NCBI GenBank assembly: GCA_902788705.1
Contig: CADALE010000024.1
Span: 1-35,464 of the forward strand
Direction: 5' to 3'
Length of the DNA stretch: 35,464 bases
DNA from: an uncultured Coriobacteriaceae bacterium
Lineage (GTDB): Bacteria > Actinomycetota > Coriobacteriia > Coriobacteriales > Atopobiaceae
Shown here: one piece after another, positions 16,869 to 24,726 of the stretch
How the letters are laid out: the number at the start of each line of letters is the position of its first letter
How positions within the stretch are numbered: position 1 is the stretch's first letter
Notes under the pieces: model-generated
Seen by the model: only the letters and a program-made list of their open reading frames with translations
The model's database searches: none
Told to the model about the DNA's origin: nothing
Translations under genes and position numbers: made by a program

Positions 16869-17771
16869 ATGCCTGGTGTAGGTCTGACCGTTCGAGCGAT
16901 GTTCAAGCAGGGTGACGACGAGCGTGACGCTGGCCTCACCACCCCCGATGACGTCGTGCGCCATGACAACATCGCCTATGGCCCGGAAAGCGAGTACTGG
17001 CAGACGCTTGACGTGTATCGTCCGCGCGATGCCGAGGGAGAGGCGTTGCCCGTCATCGTGAGCGTGCACGGTGGTGCCTGGGTTTACGGCGACAAGGAGC
17101 GCTACCAGTGGTACTGCATGAGCCTGGCTCAGCGCGGCTTCGCGGTGGTCAACTTCACGTATCGCCTGGCTCCCGAGTGGAAGTTCCCCGCGGGGCTTGA
17201 GGACACCAACGCGGTCTTTGCCTGGGTGCTGGCCAACGCGCAGGAGTACGGGTTCGACACGGCCAACGTGTTTGCGGTGGGCGACTCAGCCGGCGCGCAC
17301 ATGCTGTCGATGTACACGGCTATGTGCGTAGACGCGGCCTACGCCGCCAAGGTGGGCATCCAGACGCCCGCGGGCTTCGTGCCCACGGGTGTGGCCCTGA
17401 ACTGCGGCGCATTTAAGAACGAGGTGCACGAGAGGACGGGCGATGCGCTGCTGGACATGTTCGCCGACATCATGGCCGAGCTGCTGCCGGATGGCGGCAC
17501 GGCGGAGGAGTTCGAGCTGATCTCGCCCATCAACTACGTGAACGGCGACTACCCGCCCACGTTCGTGATGACGGCCGAGGGCGACTTCCTTGCGGGGGAC
17601 GCCCTGCCCATGGTGCACAAGCTGATGGAGCACAACGTGGAGGTGACCTTCCACTACTACCACAGCGCCGAGCGCGTGCTGGGGCACGTGTTCCACTGCA
17701 ACATGCGGCTTGACGAGGCTGCGCGCTACAACGACGACGAGTGTGCGTTCTTCAAGTCGATCATGAGGTAG
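16869..17771 (+). CDS. Alpha/beta-hydrolase (HSL-type carboxylesterase)
   Basis: 300 residues. Oxyanion-hole motif VHGGAWVYGDK (His67-Gly69), nucleophile elbow GDSAGAH with Ser140, acid probably in AEGDFLAGD and histidine in LGHVFHC. This is the layout of hormone-sensitive-lipase-like esterases acting on small esters in the cytoplasm. No signal peptide. CTCAGGAGGGG precedes the ATG. It appears monocistronic; a GC hairpin at 17803-17830 follows. The 190 bp upstream show no clear promoter. The substrate is unknown; deacetylation of sugars or plant-derived esters would fit the locus. Confidence 0.87.
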   Translation: MPGVGLTVRAMFKQGDDERDAGLTTPDDVVRHDNIAYGPESEYWQTLDVYRPRDAEGEALPVIVSVHGGAWVYGDKERYQWYCMSLAQRGFAVVNFTYRLAPEWKFPAGLEDTNAVFAWVLANAQEYGFDTANVFAVGDSAGAHMLSMYTAMCVDAAYAAKVGIQTPAGFVPTGVALNCGAFKNEVHERTGDALLDMFADIMAELLPDGGTAEEFELISPINYVNGDYPPTFVMTAEGDFLAGDALPMVHKLMEHNVEVTFHYYHSAERVLGHVFHCNMRLDEAARYNDDECAFFKSIMR

Positions 17772-17802
17772 TGCCAGCGGAAGGTTTCGGCTGAAGGCGT
17801 GG

Positions 17803-17830
17803 CGGGGCGGCTGCAGGTGCGGTCGCCCCG
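17803..17830 (+). terminator. Weak hairpin after the HSL-type esterase
   Basis: CGGGGCG and CGCCCCG arms with a 14-nt loop, then TTGCTTG. Only a tentative terminator. Confidence 0.35.
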
Positions 17831-17897
17831 TTGCTTGTGGAAGGCCATGAGGCGTGGCCTGCCTGCGCGGCGCCGCTGCTTGCGTTTCGAGATTTCC

Positions 17898-17926
17898 TTG
17901 CATCGCGTGGTTCTAGTTGTTATAGT
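17898..17926 (+). promoter_or_regulatory. Promoter of the CPBP-GntR-DUF1648 operon
   Basis: TTGCAT (17898-17903) and TATAGT (17921-17926) have a 17-bp spacer, 54 bp before the CPBP start codon. The -10 lies inside the palindrome at 17917-17939. Confidence 0.7.
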
Positions 17927-17939
17927 GCTACTAGAACAA
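17917..17939. promoter_or_regulatory. YtrA/GntR-type operator overlapping the -10 element
   Basis: A 23-bp palindrome: TTGTT, one base, TAGT, a 3-bp centre, ACTA, one base, AACAA. An overlapping wider repeat GTTCTAG/CTAGAAC spans 17910-17937. TAGT...ACTA cores are typical of YtrA-subfamily GntR sites, and such a regulator is encoded in this operon. Blocking the -10 would give autorepression. Confidence 0.65.
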
Positions 17940-17979
17940 TTGGAACAGCCAATTGCGTAATGCGCGGTAGGAGGGTGCG

Positions 17980-18912
17980 ATGGGCAGAAGAAGGATCATC
18001 CTGTATGTTGCGTTGGCCTGCGGATTGGCGTGGGGCCTCTGGTTTGCCGTCGTTTACCCGCTGTATGGCCAGGCTGGCAGCTTTACCGTGTCCGTGCAGC
18101 TTGCGGTAGCCGCGGGCATGTTCGCGCCGGCGCTTGCCGCCGCGACGACGCGCCTGGTAACTCGTGAGGGCTTTGCCGACGCGTGGGTGGTTCCCACGGG
18201 CTTTCGCGCGAAGTGGCGCACGTACGTGCTGGCATGGTTCGGGCCCCTTGCACTCACGGTTGCCGGTGCGGCGCTATATTACCTGCTCAATCCGAGCGAC
18301 TTCGACCCCTCGATGTCCTATGCCATCGACGTCGCGCGCCAGGCGGCGCAGGCCAGCGGCTCGACGGTGCCGGTCGATGACGCATCTTTGCGCATGAGCC
18401 TAGTGGGAAGCCTTGCGATGGTGCTGGTGGCCCCCGCGATCAATGCCGTCACGTGCTTCGGCGAGGAGTGGGGCTGGCGCGGGTATCTACTGCCGCACCT
18501 GCTGGAGCACCTGCCGATGGGGCAGACGCTGCTTGTGAGCGGGCTCGTCTGGGGCCTGTGGCATGCGCCCATCACCGTGCTGGGCCACAACTATGGCGTG
18601 GGCTACGCGGGCTACCCGTTCACGGGCATCGCGGCCATGTGCCTTTTCTGCACGGTGCTTGGCGTGTTCATGGGCTACGTCACCCTGCGCACGGGCAGCT
18701 GTCTGCCCGCGGTGTTTGCCCATGGCATGGTTAACGGGTGCGCCCAGCTGGGCATCACCTTTTCCGCGACGGGAGGCAATCCCTTCGTGGGGCCCATGCC
18801 CACGGGCATCGTGGGCGGTGCGTTCTTTGTGGTGGCGGCTCTCGTGATGGCGTGCGACCTTGTACGCAACGGTTGGGATGCCCCGGCACGCAGTGAGGAG
18901 GCCATGAAATGA
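17980..18912 (+). CDS. CPBP-family intramembrane metalloprotease
   Basis: 310 residues with about seven to eight hydrophobic segments. The CPBP (Abi/Rce1-like) signatures are complete: EEWGWRGYLLPHL with Glu162-Glu163 and Arg167, WGLWHAP with His195, and FAHGMVNG. It should act in the cytoplasmic membrane, cleaving a substrate or, as in some bacteria, serving as a bacteriocin self-protection factor. GGTAGGAGGG lies before the ATG. Its last codons overlap the GntR start (ATGA), so it is translationally coupled to the regulator. The partnership with GntR and DUF1648 proteins suggests an envelope-stress or antimicrobial-peptide resistance module. Confidence 0.88.
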   Translation: MGRRRIILYVALACGLAWGLWFAVVYPLYGQAGSFTVSVQLAVAAGMFAPALAAATTRLVTREGFADAWVVPTGFRAKWRTYVLAWFGPLALTVAGAALYYLLNPSDFDPSMSYAIDVARQAAQASGSTVPVDDASLRMSLVGSLAMVLVAPAINAVTCFGEEWGWRGYLLPHLLEHLPMGQTLLVSGLVWGLWHAPITVLGHNYGVGYAGYPFTGIAAMCLFCTVLGVFMGYVTLRTGSCLPAVFAHGMVNGCAQLGITFSATGGNPFVGPMPTGIVGGAFFVVAALVMACDLVRNGWDAPARSEEAMK

Positions 18913-19358
18913 TCATCCAGATAGACCTCAGTTCCGACGAGCCCATCTACCTGCAGATACGTTCGCAGGTGGTGCATGGCGTCGCCACGGGCGAGCTGCA
19001 GGCGGGTGACGCTCTGCCCAGCGTGCGGTCGCTTGCGACCGACCTCGGCGTAAACATGCACACGGTGAACAAGGCCTACGCGGTGCTGCGCGACGAGGGG
19101 TACGTGGCCATGCGGCGGGGCAGGGGCGTGATGGTGGCCGACCGCGCCGCCTCGCTCACGCCCGAGGCACACTCGCTTGACCGCGATCGTCTGGCTGACG
19201 ACCTGCTGAAACTTGCGCTCGAGCACCGTGCGCGGGGTGGCAGCAGGGAGGAGTTTTTGTCGCTGGCCATAGAGCAGGCGGCCGCGGCGTACGGAGTCGC
19301 GCCCGGCACCACGCCCGGCACCACGTCAAACCCCGCATCCAACCCCACGAAGCGCTAG
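18909..19358 (+). CDS. GntR-family regulator, YtrA/YhcF subfamily
   Basis: 149 residues. The winged helix-turn-helix fills the first ~75 residues (PIYLQIRSQVVHGVATGEL, then LPSVRSLATDLGVNMHTVNK and LRDEGYVAMRRGRGVMV). The C-terminal part is short and has no effector domain, as in the YtrA subfamily, whose members usually repress the membrane-protein operon that contains them. It overlaps the CPBP gene by 4 bp and is followed 12 bp later by the DUF1648 gene. The palindrome over the operon's -10 is its most likely target. Confidence 0.9.
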   Translation: MIIQIDLSSDEPIYLQIRSQVVHGVATGELQAGDALPSVRSLATDLGVNMHTVNKAYAVLRDEGYVAMRRGRGVMVADRAASLTPEAHSLDRDRLADDLLKLALEHRARGGSREEFLSLAIEQAAAAYGVAPGTTPGTTSNPASNPTKR

Positions 19359-19370
19359 AGGGGAGAAGCC

Positions 19371-20498
19371 ATGAACCTGTCCATCATCTTGCTGCTTGCC
19401 ATGAACCTCGCGTTCGACGCCCTGATCGTCTTCACGCCGTGGCTCATGCCCGAGACCGAGTGCCTCACCGTCACCGTACCCCACGGCGAGCGCCAGAAGG
19501 AGCCGCTCCGGTGCCTCATGCGCGCCTACGCTGTGCGCACGGCCATCGCCTCCGCCCTCTGCCTGCTGGTCTGGCCGATCGCCCTCGGCCCCTTTGGTAT
19601 GGACCTCTCCACCGACCGCGGGATGGCCATCTTCTCGTTGCTGCTCACATTCTCCCTGTGCGCGCCTATCCTTGCATCGTTCGTGTGGATGCTGCGCTAT
19701 CGCCGCCTTGTGCAGCAGGTCAAGCGGGAGAAGGGCTGGGTGGCCGATTCCCAGCGCTCTGCGGCGGTTATGGGGCCGGACGACTTCCCGCAGCCCATCT
19801 CGGTGTACTGGAACATCACCTACCTCCCGCTGATTGCCGTGATGGTGGCGTTTGCGCTACTCAACTACGACCGCTTTCCCGACCAGATTCCCATGAACAT
19901 CAACTTCAATGGCGTGGTGGAAAGCTACGCGCCCAAGAGCGTTGCCTCGGTGCTGTTCCCGGCCATCGTGGCGGCGTTCCTCGGCGTGGTCTTCGCGGCA
20001 ACGCATGTTGGCATCGTGCAGTCCAAGAAGCCCATCGACCCCAGCATCCCCGCAAGCACCGCGCTGGCCTACGGGCGCTTTGCCCGCATCCAGAGCATCG
20101 TCATGCTGGCGGGAGGGCTCGTGCTCAGCGCCACGACTGGTGCGGTGTTCTATGCCAGCTCGCTGGGCGTGCTGCCGCTTTCCTCTGCCGCGCTGGTGGA
20201 GATGGTGGTAACGCTGCTGTTCGCGGTGGTCATGCTTGCCCTCTCCATCAGGCTAGGTCAGGCAGGCGGGCGCATCGTAGCCGAGGCGCCTGAGGGCAGC
20301 ATGGCTCGTGATGACGACGCGTACTGGAAGCTGGGCGTGTTCTATTGCAACCCCGATGAGCCCAGCATCTTCGTGCCGAAGCGCTTTGGTGTGGGGTGGA
20401 CCGTCAACATAGGCCGGCGCGAGACGTGGCTGATCATCGTGGGCTTCGTGGTGCTGACCGTCGGCTTCACATGGGGTATCTCCGCTGCCGTGAGCTAG
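19371..20498 (+). CDS. DUF1648/DUF5808 membrane protein
   Basis: 375 residues with about seven to eight predicted membrane helices. The central soluble piece YDRFPDQIPMNINFNGVV is the DUF1648 signature (a domain also in the SdpI immunity protein). The stretch near residues 315-350 (WKLGVFYCNPDEPSIFVPKR) is the DUF5808 signature. GAGGGGAGAAGCC precedes the ATG. It ends the CPBP-GntR operon. GntR-DUF1648 pairs are common in Gram-positives and often tied to envelope stress or peptide antibiotics. A transport, immunity or sensing role is inferred. Confidence 0.87.
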   Translation: MNLSIILLLAMNLAFDALIVFTPWLMPETECLTVTVPHGERQKEPLRCLMRAYAVRTAIASALCLLVWPIALGPFGMDLSTDRGMAIFSLLLTFSLCAPILASFVWMLRYRRLVQQVKREKGWVADSQRSAAVMGPDDFPQPISVYWNITYLPLIAVMVAFALLNYDRFPDQIPMNINFNGVVESYAPKSVASVLFPAIVAAFLGVVFAATHVGIVQSKKPIDPSIPASTALAYGRFARIQSIVMLAGGLVLSATTGAVFYASSLGVLPLSSAALVEMVVTLLFAVVMLALSIRLGQAGGRIVAEAPEGSMARDDDAYWKLGVFYCNPDEPSIFVPKRFGVGWTVNIGRRETWLIIVGFVVLTVGFTWGISAAVS

Positions 20499-20549
20499 GG
20501 GCGTGTAGACGTAAGGGGTGCCGTGTGCGACGTCTGCGGGCCGCCAAGC

Positions 20550-20587
20550 GTCGGGAACGCTGCGCGCGCGCGACGCACCCGACATCC
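20550..20587. repeat. Single copy related to the 52-bp palindromic repeats at the right end
   Basis: This 38-bp element starts with GTCGGGAACGCTGCG and ends with CCGACATCC, both identical to parts of the repeat units at 35171-35366, with a different GC-rich centre. Its arms GTCGGG/CCCGAC can pair. It lies 52 bp after the DUF1648 stop and may serve as terminator. The remaining intergenic sequence to 20687 shows nothing else clear. Confidence 0.65.
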
Positions 20588-20687
20588 CGCCCTGCTGCGC
20601 TCACTTCGTCCGGCTGCGGATAGGTTGCCTCCGTCTCGTTTGGCCCTGCTATGATGAGTCCAGTGCGCCGTTCGAGAGGATCCAGCC

Positions 20688-21791
20688 ATGAACTACTTCA
20701 TGCCAACGCGCCTGTTCACAGGCACCGACTGCATCACCCAGCACGCCGACGAGCTTCGCAGCCTGGGCACAAGCTGCCTCATTGTCACCGGACGGCACGC
20801 CGCAAAGGCCAGCGGCGCCCTGGACGACGTGGAGCGCGCCCTTGCCGACCGCGGCATCTCGCACGTGGTGTGGGACGGCGTGACCGAGAACCCGCCGGTG
20901 GCTTCGTGCATCGATGCCGGGCACCTTGGCGCCGAGCATGGCGCGCAGTTCGTGCTGGGCATCGGCGGCGGGTCGGCGCTGGACGCGGCAAAGGCTGTGG
21001 CCGTGTTCGTGGCCAACCCCACGCTTGACGAGGCAGGCTTCTACGCCAAGGCATGGGCAAACAGCCCCGTGCCCATCGCGCTGGTGGGTACTACCGCAGG
21101 TACCGGCAGCGAGGTCACCAAGGTGTCGGTGCTTACCGACATGGCTCATCGCAAGCACAGCATCCACGACGACCGCCTCTTCGCAGCGGTGGCCTTTGGC
21201 GACAGCCGCCATACCAGCACGTGCTCGCCGGCCGTCACGCTGTCCTGCGGCGTCGACGTGCTGGCGCATGCAGCCGAGAGCTACTTCAGCCGCAAGGCCG
21301 ACGAGATCTCGCGCGCCTACGCGGTGCGCGCCATCCGCCTTGCCATGGGTCCGCTGTCGCGCGCGGCCGATGGCGCCCAGCTTGACGACGCACAGCGCCG
21401 CCAGCTGTACGAGGCCTCCATCCTGGGCGGCCTTGCCATCAACACCACAGGCACCTGCTTCCCCCACAACATGGGCTACTATCTCACCGAGAACTACGGC
21501 GTGCCGCACGGCTTTGCCTGCGCGGTGTTCCTTCCCGAGATGCTGCGTCGCGTGCGCGCGTACGACGCGTCCTACTCCGACGCGTTCTGTGCCGAGATTG
21601 GGGCAAGCGACGTCGACCTTGCCCAGCTGGCAAGCGGCTGCCTGCCCAACTACGACATCCGCATGAGCGAGGACGAGGTGCTGGCCGCGCTTCCTCGCTG
21701 GAAGGACAACGGCTCGGTGAAGAACACCCGGGCCGACGTCACGGTTGACGACGTCCGTACGATTCTGGAAGGCCTGTTCGTCCGCCCGTGA
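20688..21791 (+). CDS. Iron-containing alcohol dehydrogenase
   Basis: 367 residues, the usual family length. N-terminal NAD(P)-binding half with GIGGGSALDAAKAVAVF and TTAGTGSEVTKVSVLTD. The C-terminal metal-binding half includes LAHAAESYFSRKA and CFPHNMGYYLTENYGVPHG with the conserved histidines. It interconverts an aldehyde or ketone with an alcohol using NAD(P)H in the cytoplasm, likely to regenerate NAD during fermentation. A plausible partner is the cupin gene 42 bp downstream. A possible -10 TATGAT lies about 40 bp upstream of the ATG. The substrate (butanol, lactaldehyde/propanediol or glycerol type) cannot be told. Confidence 0.92.
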   Translation: MNYFMPTRLFTGTDCITQHADELRSLGTSCLIVTGRHAAKASGALDDVERALADRGISHVVWDGVTENPPVASCIDAGHLGAEHGAQFVLGIGGGSALDAAKAVAVFVANPTLDEAGFYAKAWANSPVPIALVGTTAGTGSEVTKVSVLTDMAHRKHSIHDDRLFAAVAFGDSRHTSTCSPAVTLSCGVDVLAHAAESYFSRKADEISRAYAVRAIRLAMGPLSRAADGAQLDDAQRRQLYEASILGGLAINTTGTCFPHNMGYYLTENYGVPHGFACAVFLPEMLRRVRAYDASYSDAFCAEIGASDVDLAQLASGCLPNYDIRMSEDEVLAALPRWKDNGSVKNTRADVTVDDVRTILEGLFVRP

Positions 21792-21833
21792 GGGGCGTGA
21801 CGTCATGATGGCAGCACAAGAGAGGAGACCGGG

Positions 21834-22181
21834 ATGATTCGCAAGAAGGAAGACCAGCAAGTCGAGTTCAGGTGCATCCGCGGCGGCAAGGGCGAGACCG
21901 AGCAGCACAAGATTGCCGAGAGCGTCGAGGAGCTGTATGGCCATGGCCGCCTGTTCAACCTCATGATCGTGGAGCCGGGCAACAGCATCGGCCTGCATAC
22001 CCACGAGGGCGACAACGAGATCTTCTACTTCCTTGAGGGCACGGCCGAGTACAATGACAACGGCACCATCGTGCAGGTGGGCCCGGGCGACACCACCGTC
22101 TGCAACGACGGCGAGTGCCATGCCCTGGTAAACACGGGCGACGTGCCGCTCAAGTTCATCGCGCTGATCCTGTACTCGTAG
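21834..22181 (+). CDS. Small single-domain cupin protein
   Basis: 115 residues, one cupin barrel. Motif 1 is GLHTHEGDNEIFYFLEG (metal-ligand His/His/Glu) and motif 2 is VGPGDTTVCNDGECHALVN. GAGAGGAGACCGGG precedes the ATG. Such proteins are metal-binding isomerases, dioxygenases or sugar-binding proteins; the role here is unknown. It follows the iron-dependent dehydrogenase by 42 bp and may be co-transcribed. Its last 26 bp overlap the convergent glycosylase gene. Confidence 0.87.
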   Translation: MIRKKEDQQVEFRCIRGGKGETEQHKIAESVEELYGHGRLFNLMIVEPGNSIGLHTHEGDNEIFYFLEGTAEYNDNGTIVQVGPGDTTVCNDGECHALVNTGDVPLKFIALILYS

Positions 22182-22767
22182 CGCCTACGAACGTTACGGG
22201 GTGCTTCCGGTTAATCTCTTCGAAGCGCGGGCAGTCGCACGCGTGGTCGTTGATGAGGCCGCATGCCTGCAGGTGCGAGTAGACGGTGACTCCGCCAACG
22301 TATGTGAACCCGCGTCGCTTGAGGTCGCGGGCGATGCGCTCGGATAGCTGGTTGCTTGCAGGCACGTTGCCTTGCGGATGGCCCTCGTACACCAGGGTCC
22401 TGCCGTCGGTGAAGGCCCACAGGTAGTTGCAAAAGCTGCCAAACTCGCGGCGAACCTCCTGGTAGCGGCGCGCGTTGTTGATGAGCGCCTCTACCTTGCG
22501 CCGCGAGCGCAGCATGCCGTCGGTGGCAAGGATGCGCTCCACGTCGCCCTCGTCGAAGGCAGCCATCGCGTCGAAGTCGAAGTTGGCGAAGCACGCGCGG
22601 AACACCTCACGCCGCTTGAGCACAAGCGCCCAGCTGAGTCCACACTGCAGCGACTCCATGCAGAGGTGCTCGAACATGCGTTGGTCGTCGTGGACGGGCA
22701 CGCCCCACTCCTGGTCGTGGTAGCGCTGCATCATGCTGCTGGAGGATGCCCACTCGCAGTATCCCAT
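22156..22767 (-). CDS. tag: DNA-3-methyladenine glycosylase I
   Basis: 203 residues. It removes 3-methyladenine from alkylated DNA as the first step of base-excision repair. The zinc ligands of the Tag family are all present: Cys4 (GYCEW), His17 (YHDQEWG) and the C-terminal NDHACDCPRF pair. LSWALVLKRREVFRACFANFD and GFTYVGGVTVYSHLQACGL match the helix-hairpin-helix fold. I chose the ATG at 22767, because GGGAGGT lies just upstream and Cys4/His17 then match the family numbering; a GTG at 22794 is the alternative. The 3' end overlaps the cupin gene tail-to-tail. A perfect TATAAT lies 39 bp upstream. Confidence 0.93.
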   Translation of the reverse strand: MGYCEWASSSSMMQRYHDQEWGVPVHDDQRMFEHLCMESLQCGLSWALVLKRREVFRACFANFDFDAMAAFDEGDVERILATDGMLRSRRKVEALINNARRYQEVRREFGSFCNYLWAFTDGRTLVYEGHPQGNVPASNQLSERIARDLKRRGFTYVGGVTVYSHLQACGLINDHACDCPRFEEINRKHPVTFVGATSTGSAR

Positions 22768-22805
22768 GCCGCTGACCTCCCGTCGGTTGCCCACCTGGCA
22801 GGGCC

Positions 22806-22811
22806 ATTATA
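22806..22811 (-). promoter_or_regulatory. -10 element of the tag promoter
   Basis: Consensus TATAAT on the minus strand, 39 bp before the tag start. No good -35 hexamer is visible at the usual distance, so it may depend on an activator or be weak. Confidence 0.45.
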
Positions 22812-22828
22812 CCGAGGCCATGTTGCGC

Positions 22829-22862
22829 GGGGTGGCCCGGAGCCGCACGGCCTGGCCGCCCC
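22829..22862 (-). terminator. Possible GC hairpin terminator of the LysR gene
   Basis: GGGGCGGCC and GGCCACCCC (minus strand) pair with one mismatch just after the LysR stop. No T-tract, so uncertain. Confidence 0.3.
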
Positions 22863-22867
22863 GTCGC

Positions 22868-23770
22868 CTATGGCTGGCCTGCCGCGTCCTCGAAGAGGCC
22901 CTGCAGGATGTCGGCAAACTCCTCAATGAGGTTGTTCGAGCGATCCTTGGGCCAGTAGTAGTAGTACTCGCTCTTTAGCTGGCCGTCCTGACCCACCAGC
23001 GGGATGCGCCGGATGGCGGCGCCCGTGCGCCCCGTCTGGGTGCGCGTCTCCACGGGCATGAAGCCGCGGTTGCCCGCCACCATCATGCGGCCCTCCTCGC
23101 GCGAGCGCGCAAAGAGGAAGTCAGAGCGAAAGCCCAGCGTATTGCGGTAGTACTCGCGCTCGATGTCCTCCTGGTCGGGCGAGGCGATAAGGATGCACGG
23201 CACGTCGGCCAGCTCGGCCACGGTAAGCTGCTCTGCCCAGGCCTTGCCGCTGGCCTCCGACACCTCCACGCACTGCCATCCGTCAAAGAGGTGCAGGTTG
23301 ACGTACGTGTCGGACAGGGCGCGCCGCCGGTCGGAGAAGAGCACGTCTACCTCGTGGTCAAGGATCAGCCGGTAGAGGGCGTCATGGCTGCCCGCCGTGG
23401 CATGCACGGGAATGTGCGGGTGACGAGCCGTAAAGGCGGTGATGGCCGCCTGCACCTCCCAGCCCTCATAGCGGTTGAGGTACCCCACCGAGAGCGTGGT
23501 GGCCCAGCCGTTGGCCACGCCCTCGGCCTCGTAGCGCAGGTCGTCTAGCTGGCCCAGAAGCACGCGCGCCTTGCGTGCGAACAGCTCGCCGGCCGGGGTT
23601 ACGTCAAAGCTGCGACCCCGCCTGTTAAGAAGGGCAAAGCCCAGCTCTGCCTCCAGGGCCTTGACCTGCTGCGATATGGCTGACTGCGACACAAGGCACG
23701 TTTCGGCGGCCCGCGTGAACGAACCCGTCTCCACCACTGCGCAGAAGTACTCGATTTGCCTGAGCTCCAT
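22868..23770 (-). CDS. LysR-family transcriptional regulator
   Basis: 300 residues, standard length. The winged helix-turn-helix is at the N-terminus (MELRQIEYFCAVVETGSFTR, then CLVSQSAISQQVKALEAELG), followed by the periplasmic-binding-like effector domain (TTLSVGYLNRYEGWEVQAAI; VDVLFSDRRRALSDTYV). It reads away from the aldolase gene, whose terminator separates them, so it has its own promoter. GGAGGAGG lies just before the ATG, and a perfect small palindrome 20 bp upstream is a candidate autoregulatory site. Targets are unknown; the neighbouring aldolase/glycyl-radical genes are the natural guess. Confidence 0.92.
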   Translation of the reverse strand: MELRQIEYFCAVVETGSFTRAAETCLVSQSAISQQVKALEAELGFALLNRRGRSFDVTPAGELFARKARVLLGQLDDLRYEAEGVANGWATTLSVGYLNRYEGWEVQAAITAFTARHPHIPVHATAGSHDALYRLILDHEVDVLFSDRRRALSDTYVNLHLFDGWQCVEVSEASGKAWAEQLTVAELADVPCILIASPDQEDIEREYYRNTLGFRSDFLFARSREEGRMMVAGNRGFMPVETRTQTGRTGAAIRRIPLVGQDGQLKSEYYYYWPKDRSNNLIEEFADILQGLFEDAAGQP

Positions 23771-23789
23771 GTGGCCTCCTCCCTGATTT

Positions 23790-23804
23790 ATTAGCCATGC
23801 TAAT
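23790..23804. promoter_or_regulatory. Candidate LysR box
   Basis: ATTAGC-CAT-GCTAAT, perfect 6-bp arms, directly upstream of the LysR ribosome-binding site. It has the T-N11-A pattern of LysR sites. Confidence 0.5.
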
Positions 23805-23835
23805 CAACGGAGAGGACAGCCGCAATTGCCATAAG

Positions 23836-23869
23836 GCAAAAGGCCCCCGTGGCTAAACCAACGAGGGCC
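23836..23869 (-). terminator. Rho-independent terminator of the fructose-6-phosphate aldolase gene
   Basis: On the minus strand GGCCCTCGT and ACGGGGGCC pair with one G-T, followed by TTTTGCC, 24 bp after the stop codon. Confidence 0.75.
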
Positions 23870-23893
23870 AGGGCTCGTAAGCCAGTCCGCGTG

Positions 23894-24559
23894 CTACAGC
23901 GTGGTGCGGCCGTAGGCCTTCTCCCAGTGGGCAGCGAACTCGTCCATGGCGATGGCGGTGCCGGGGTGGTCGACCATGTCGCGGATGGTGTCGGGGTTCA
24001 CCGTGACTGCAGGGCAGCCGGAGGCCAGCAGCTTGTGCACCTGGTCGACGTTCTTGAAGCTTGCGGCGCACACCTTGGCCTCGAAGCCATACTGCGCGAG
24101 CGTATGCACCAGCTCGACAACCTGGCCCACGCCGTCGCCGTAGCTGCACATGCGGTTGACGTAGGGCGCCAGGTAGTCGGCGCCGGCCTTGGCGGCCCAA
24201 AAGGCCTGGTCGGGGGAGTAGATGCCGGTGGCTAGCACGGTGATGCCCTTGGCCTTGACGGCCGGGATGGCGCGCAGGCCCTCGCGGGTGACGGGGATCT
24301 TCACCACGATGTTCTTGCCGCCGCGGATGGATGCAAGCTTGTCGGCCTCGGCCAGCATGCCGTCGTAGTCAGCGCTTACGACCTGTGCGATGATTTTCTG
24401 GTCCTCGGTCAGCACCTCGCACAGCTCGTCGAACACCTGCTGGGGCTCTTTGCCGCTCTTGGTGATGATGGTGGGGTTGGTGGTGACGCCATCGATGGGC
24501 AGAAACGCGCACAGCTCGCGAATGGCCTCGATGTCAGCACTGTCGATGAAGAACTCCAT
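23894..24559 (-). CDS. fsa: Fructose-6-phosphate aldolase / small transaldolase
   Basis: 221 residues, the short TalC/FSA class. The Schiff-base lysine is Lys87 in NIVVKIPVT. VTTNPTIITKSG, LATGIYSPDQAFWAAKAGA and APYVNRM match the family, and Gln59 in IIAQV is the residue that marks FSA-type enzymes rather than true transaldolases. It cleaves or forms fructose 6-phosphate from dihydroxyacetone and glyceraldehyde 3-phosphate, or works as transaldolase. AAAGGAGTTCGTT precedes the ATG. In Enterobacteria, fsa genes lie beside glycyl-radical enzyme and activase genes, and the same neighbours occur here although those two are broken. Confidence 0.9.
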   Translation of the reverse strand: MEFFIDSADIEAIRELCAFLPIDGVTTNPTIITKSGKEPQQVFDELCEVLTEDQKIIAQVVSADYDGMLAEADKLASIRGGKNIVVKIPVTREGLRAIPAVKAKGITVLATGIYSPDQAFWAAKAGADYLAPYVNRMCSYGDGVGQVVELVHTLAQYGFEAKVCAASFKNVDQVHKLLASGCPAVTVNPDTIRDMVDHPGTAIAMDEFAAHWEKAYGRTTL

Positions 24560-24644
24560 AACGAACTCCTTTTTCTAAGGCGCCGCGCAGCGGCGCACTA
24601 ATCTATTTGGTGTTTTGCCTCATGTGTGCATGACTGCCGCGTAT

Positions 24645-24722
24645 GCGATGGCGGTCTTCGTCTCATGCGAGTTCCGCAGCGAAGCGAGGACTGTCTGAGC
24701 AGGAGATGAAGACCGCCATCGC
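24645..24722. repeat. 78-bp inverted-repeat element between GRE remnant and fsa
   Basis: Perfect 15-bp arms GCGATGGCGGTCTTC (24645-24659) and its inverse (24708-24722) enclose 48 bp with further short pairings (TCTC/GAGA). It begins 4 bp past the stop codon of the glycyl-radical remnant, so it could terminate that gene. A smaller hairpin GCGCCGC/GCGGCGC lies at 24580-24596 in the fsa leader. Confidence 0.65.
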
Positions 24723-24726
24723 CCCA

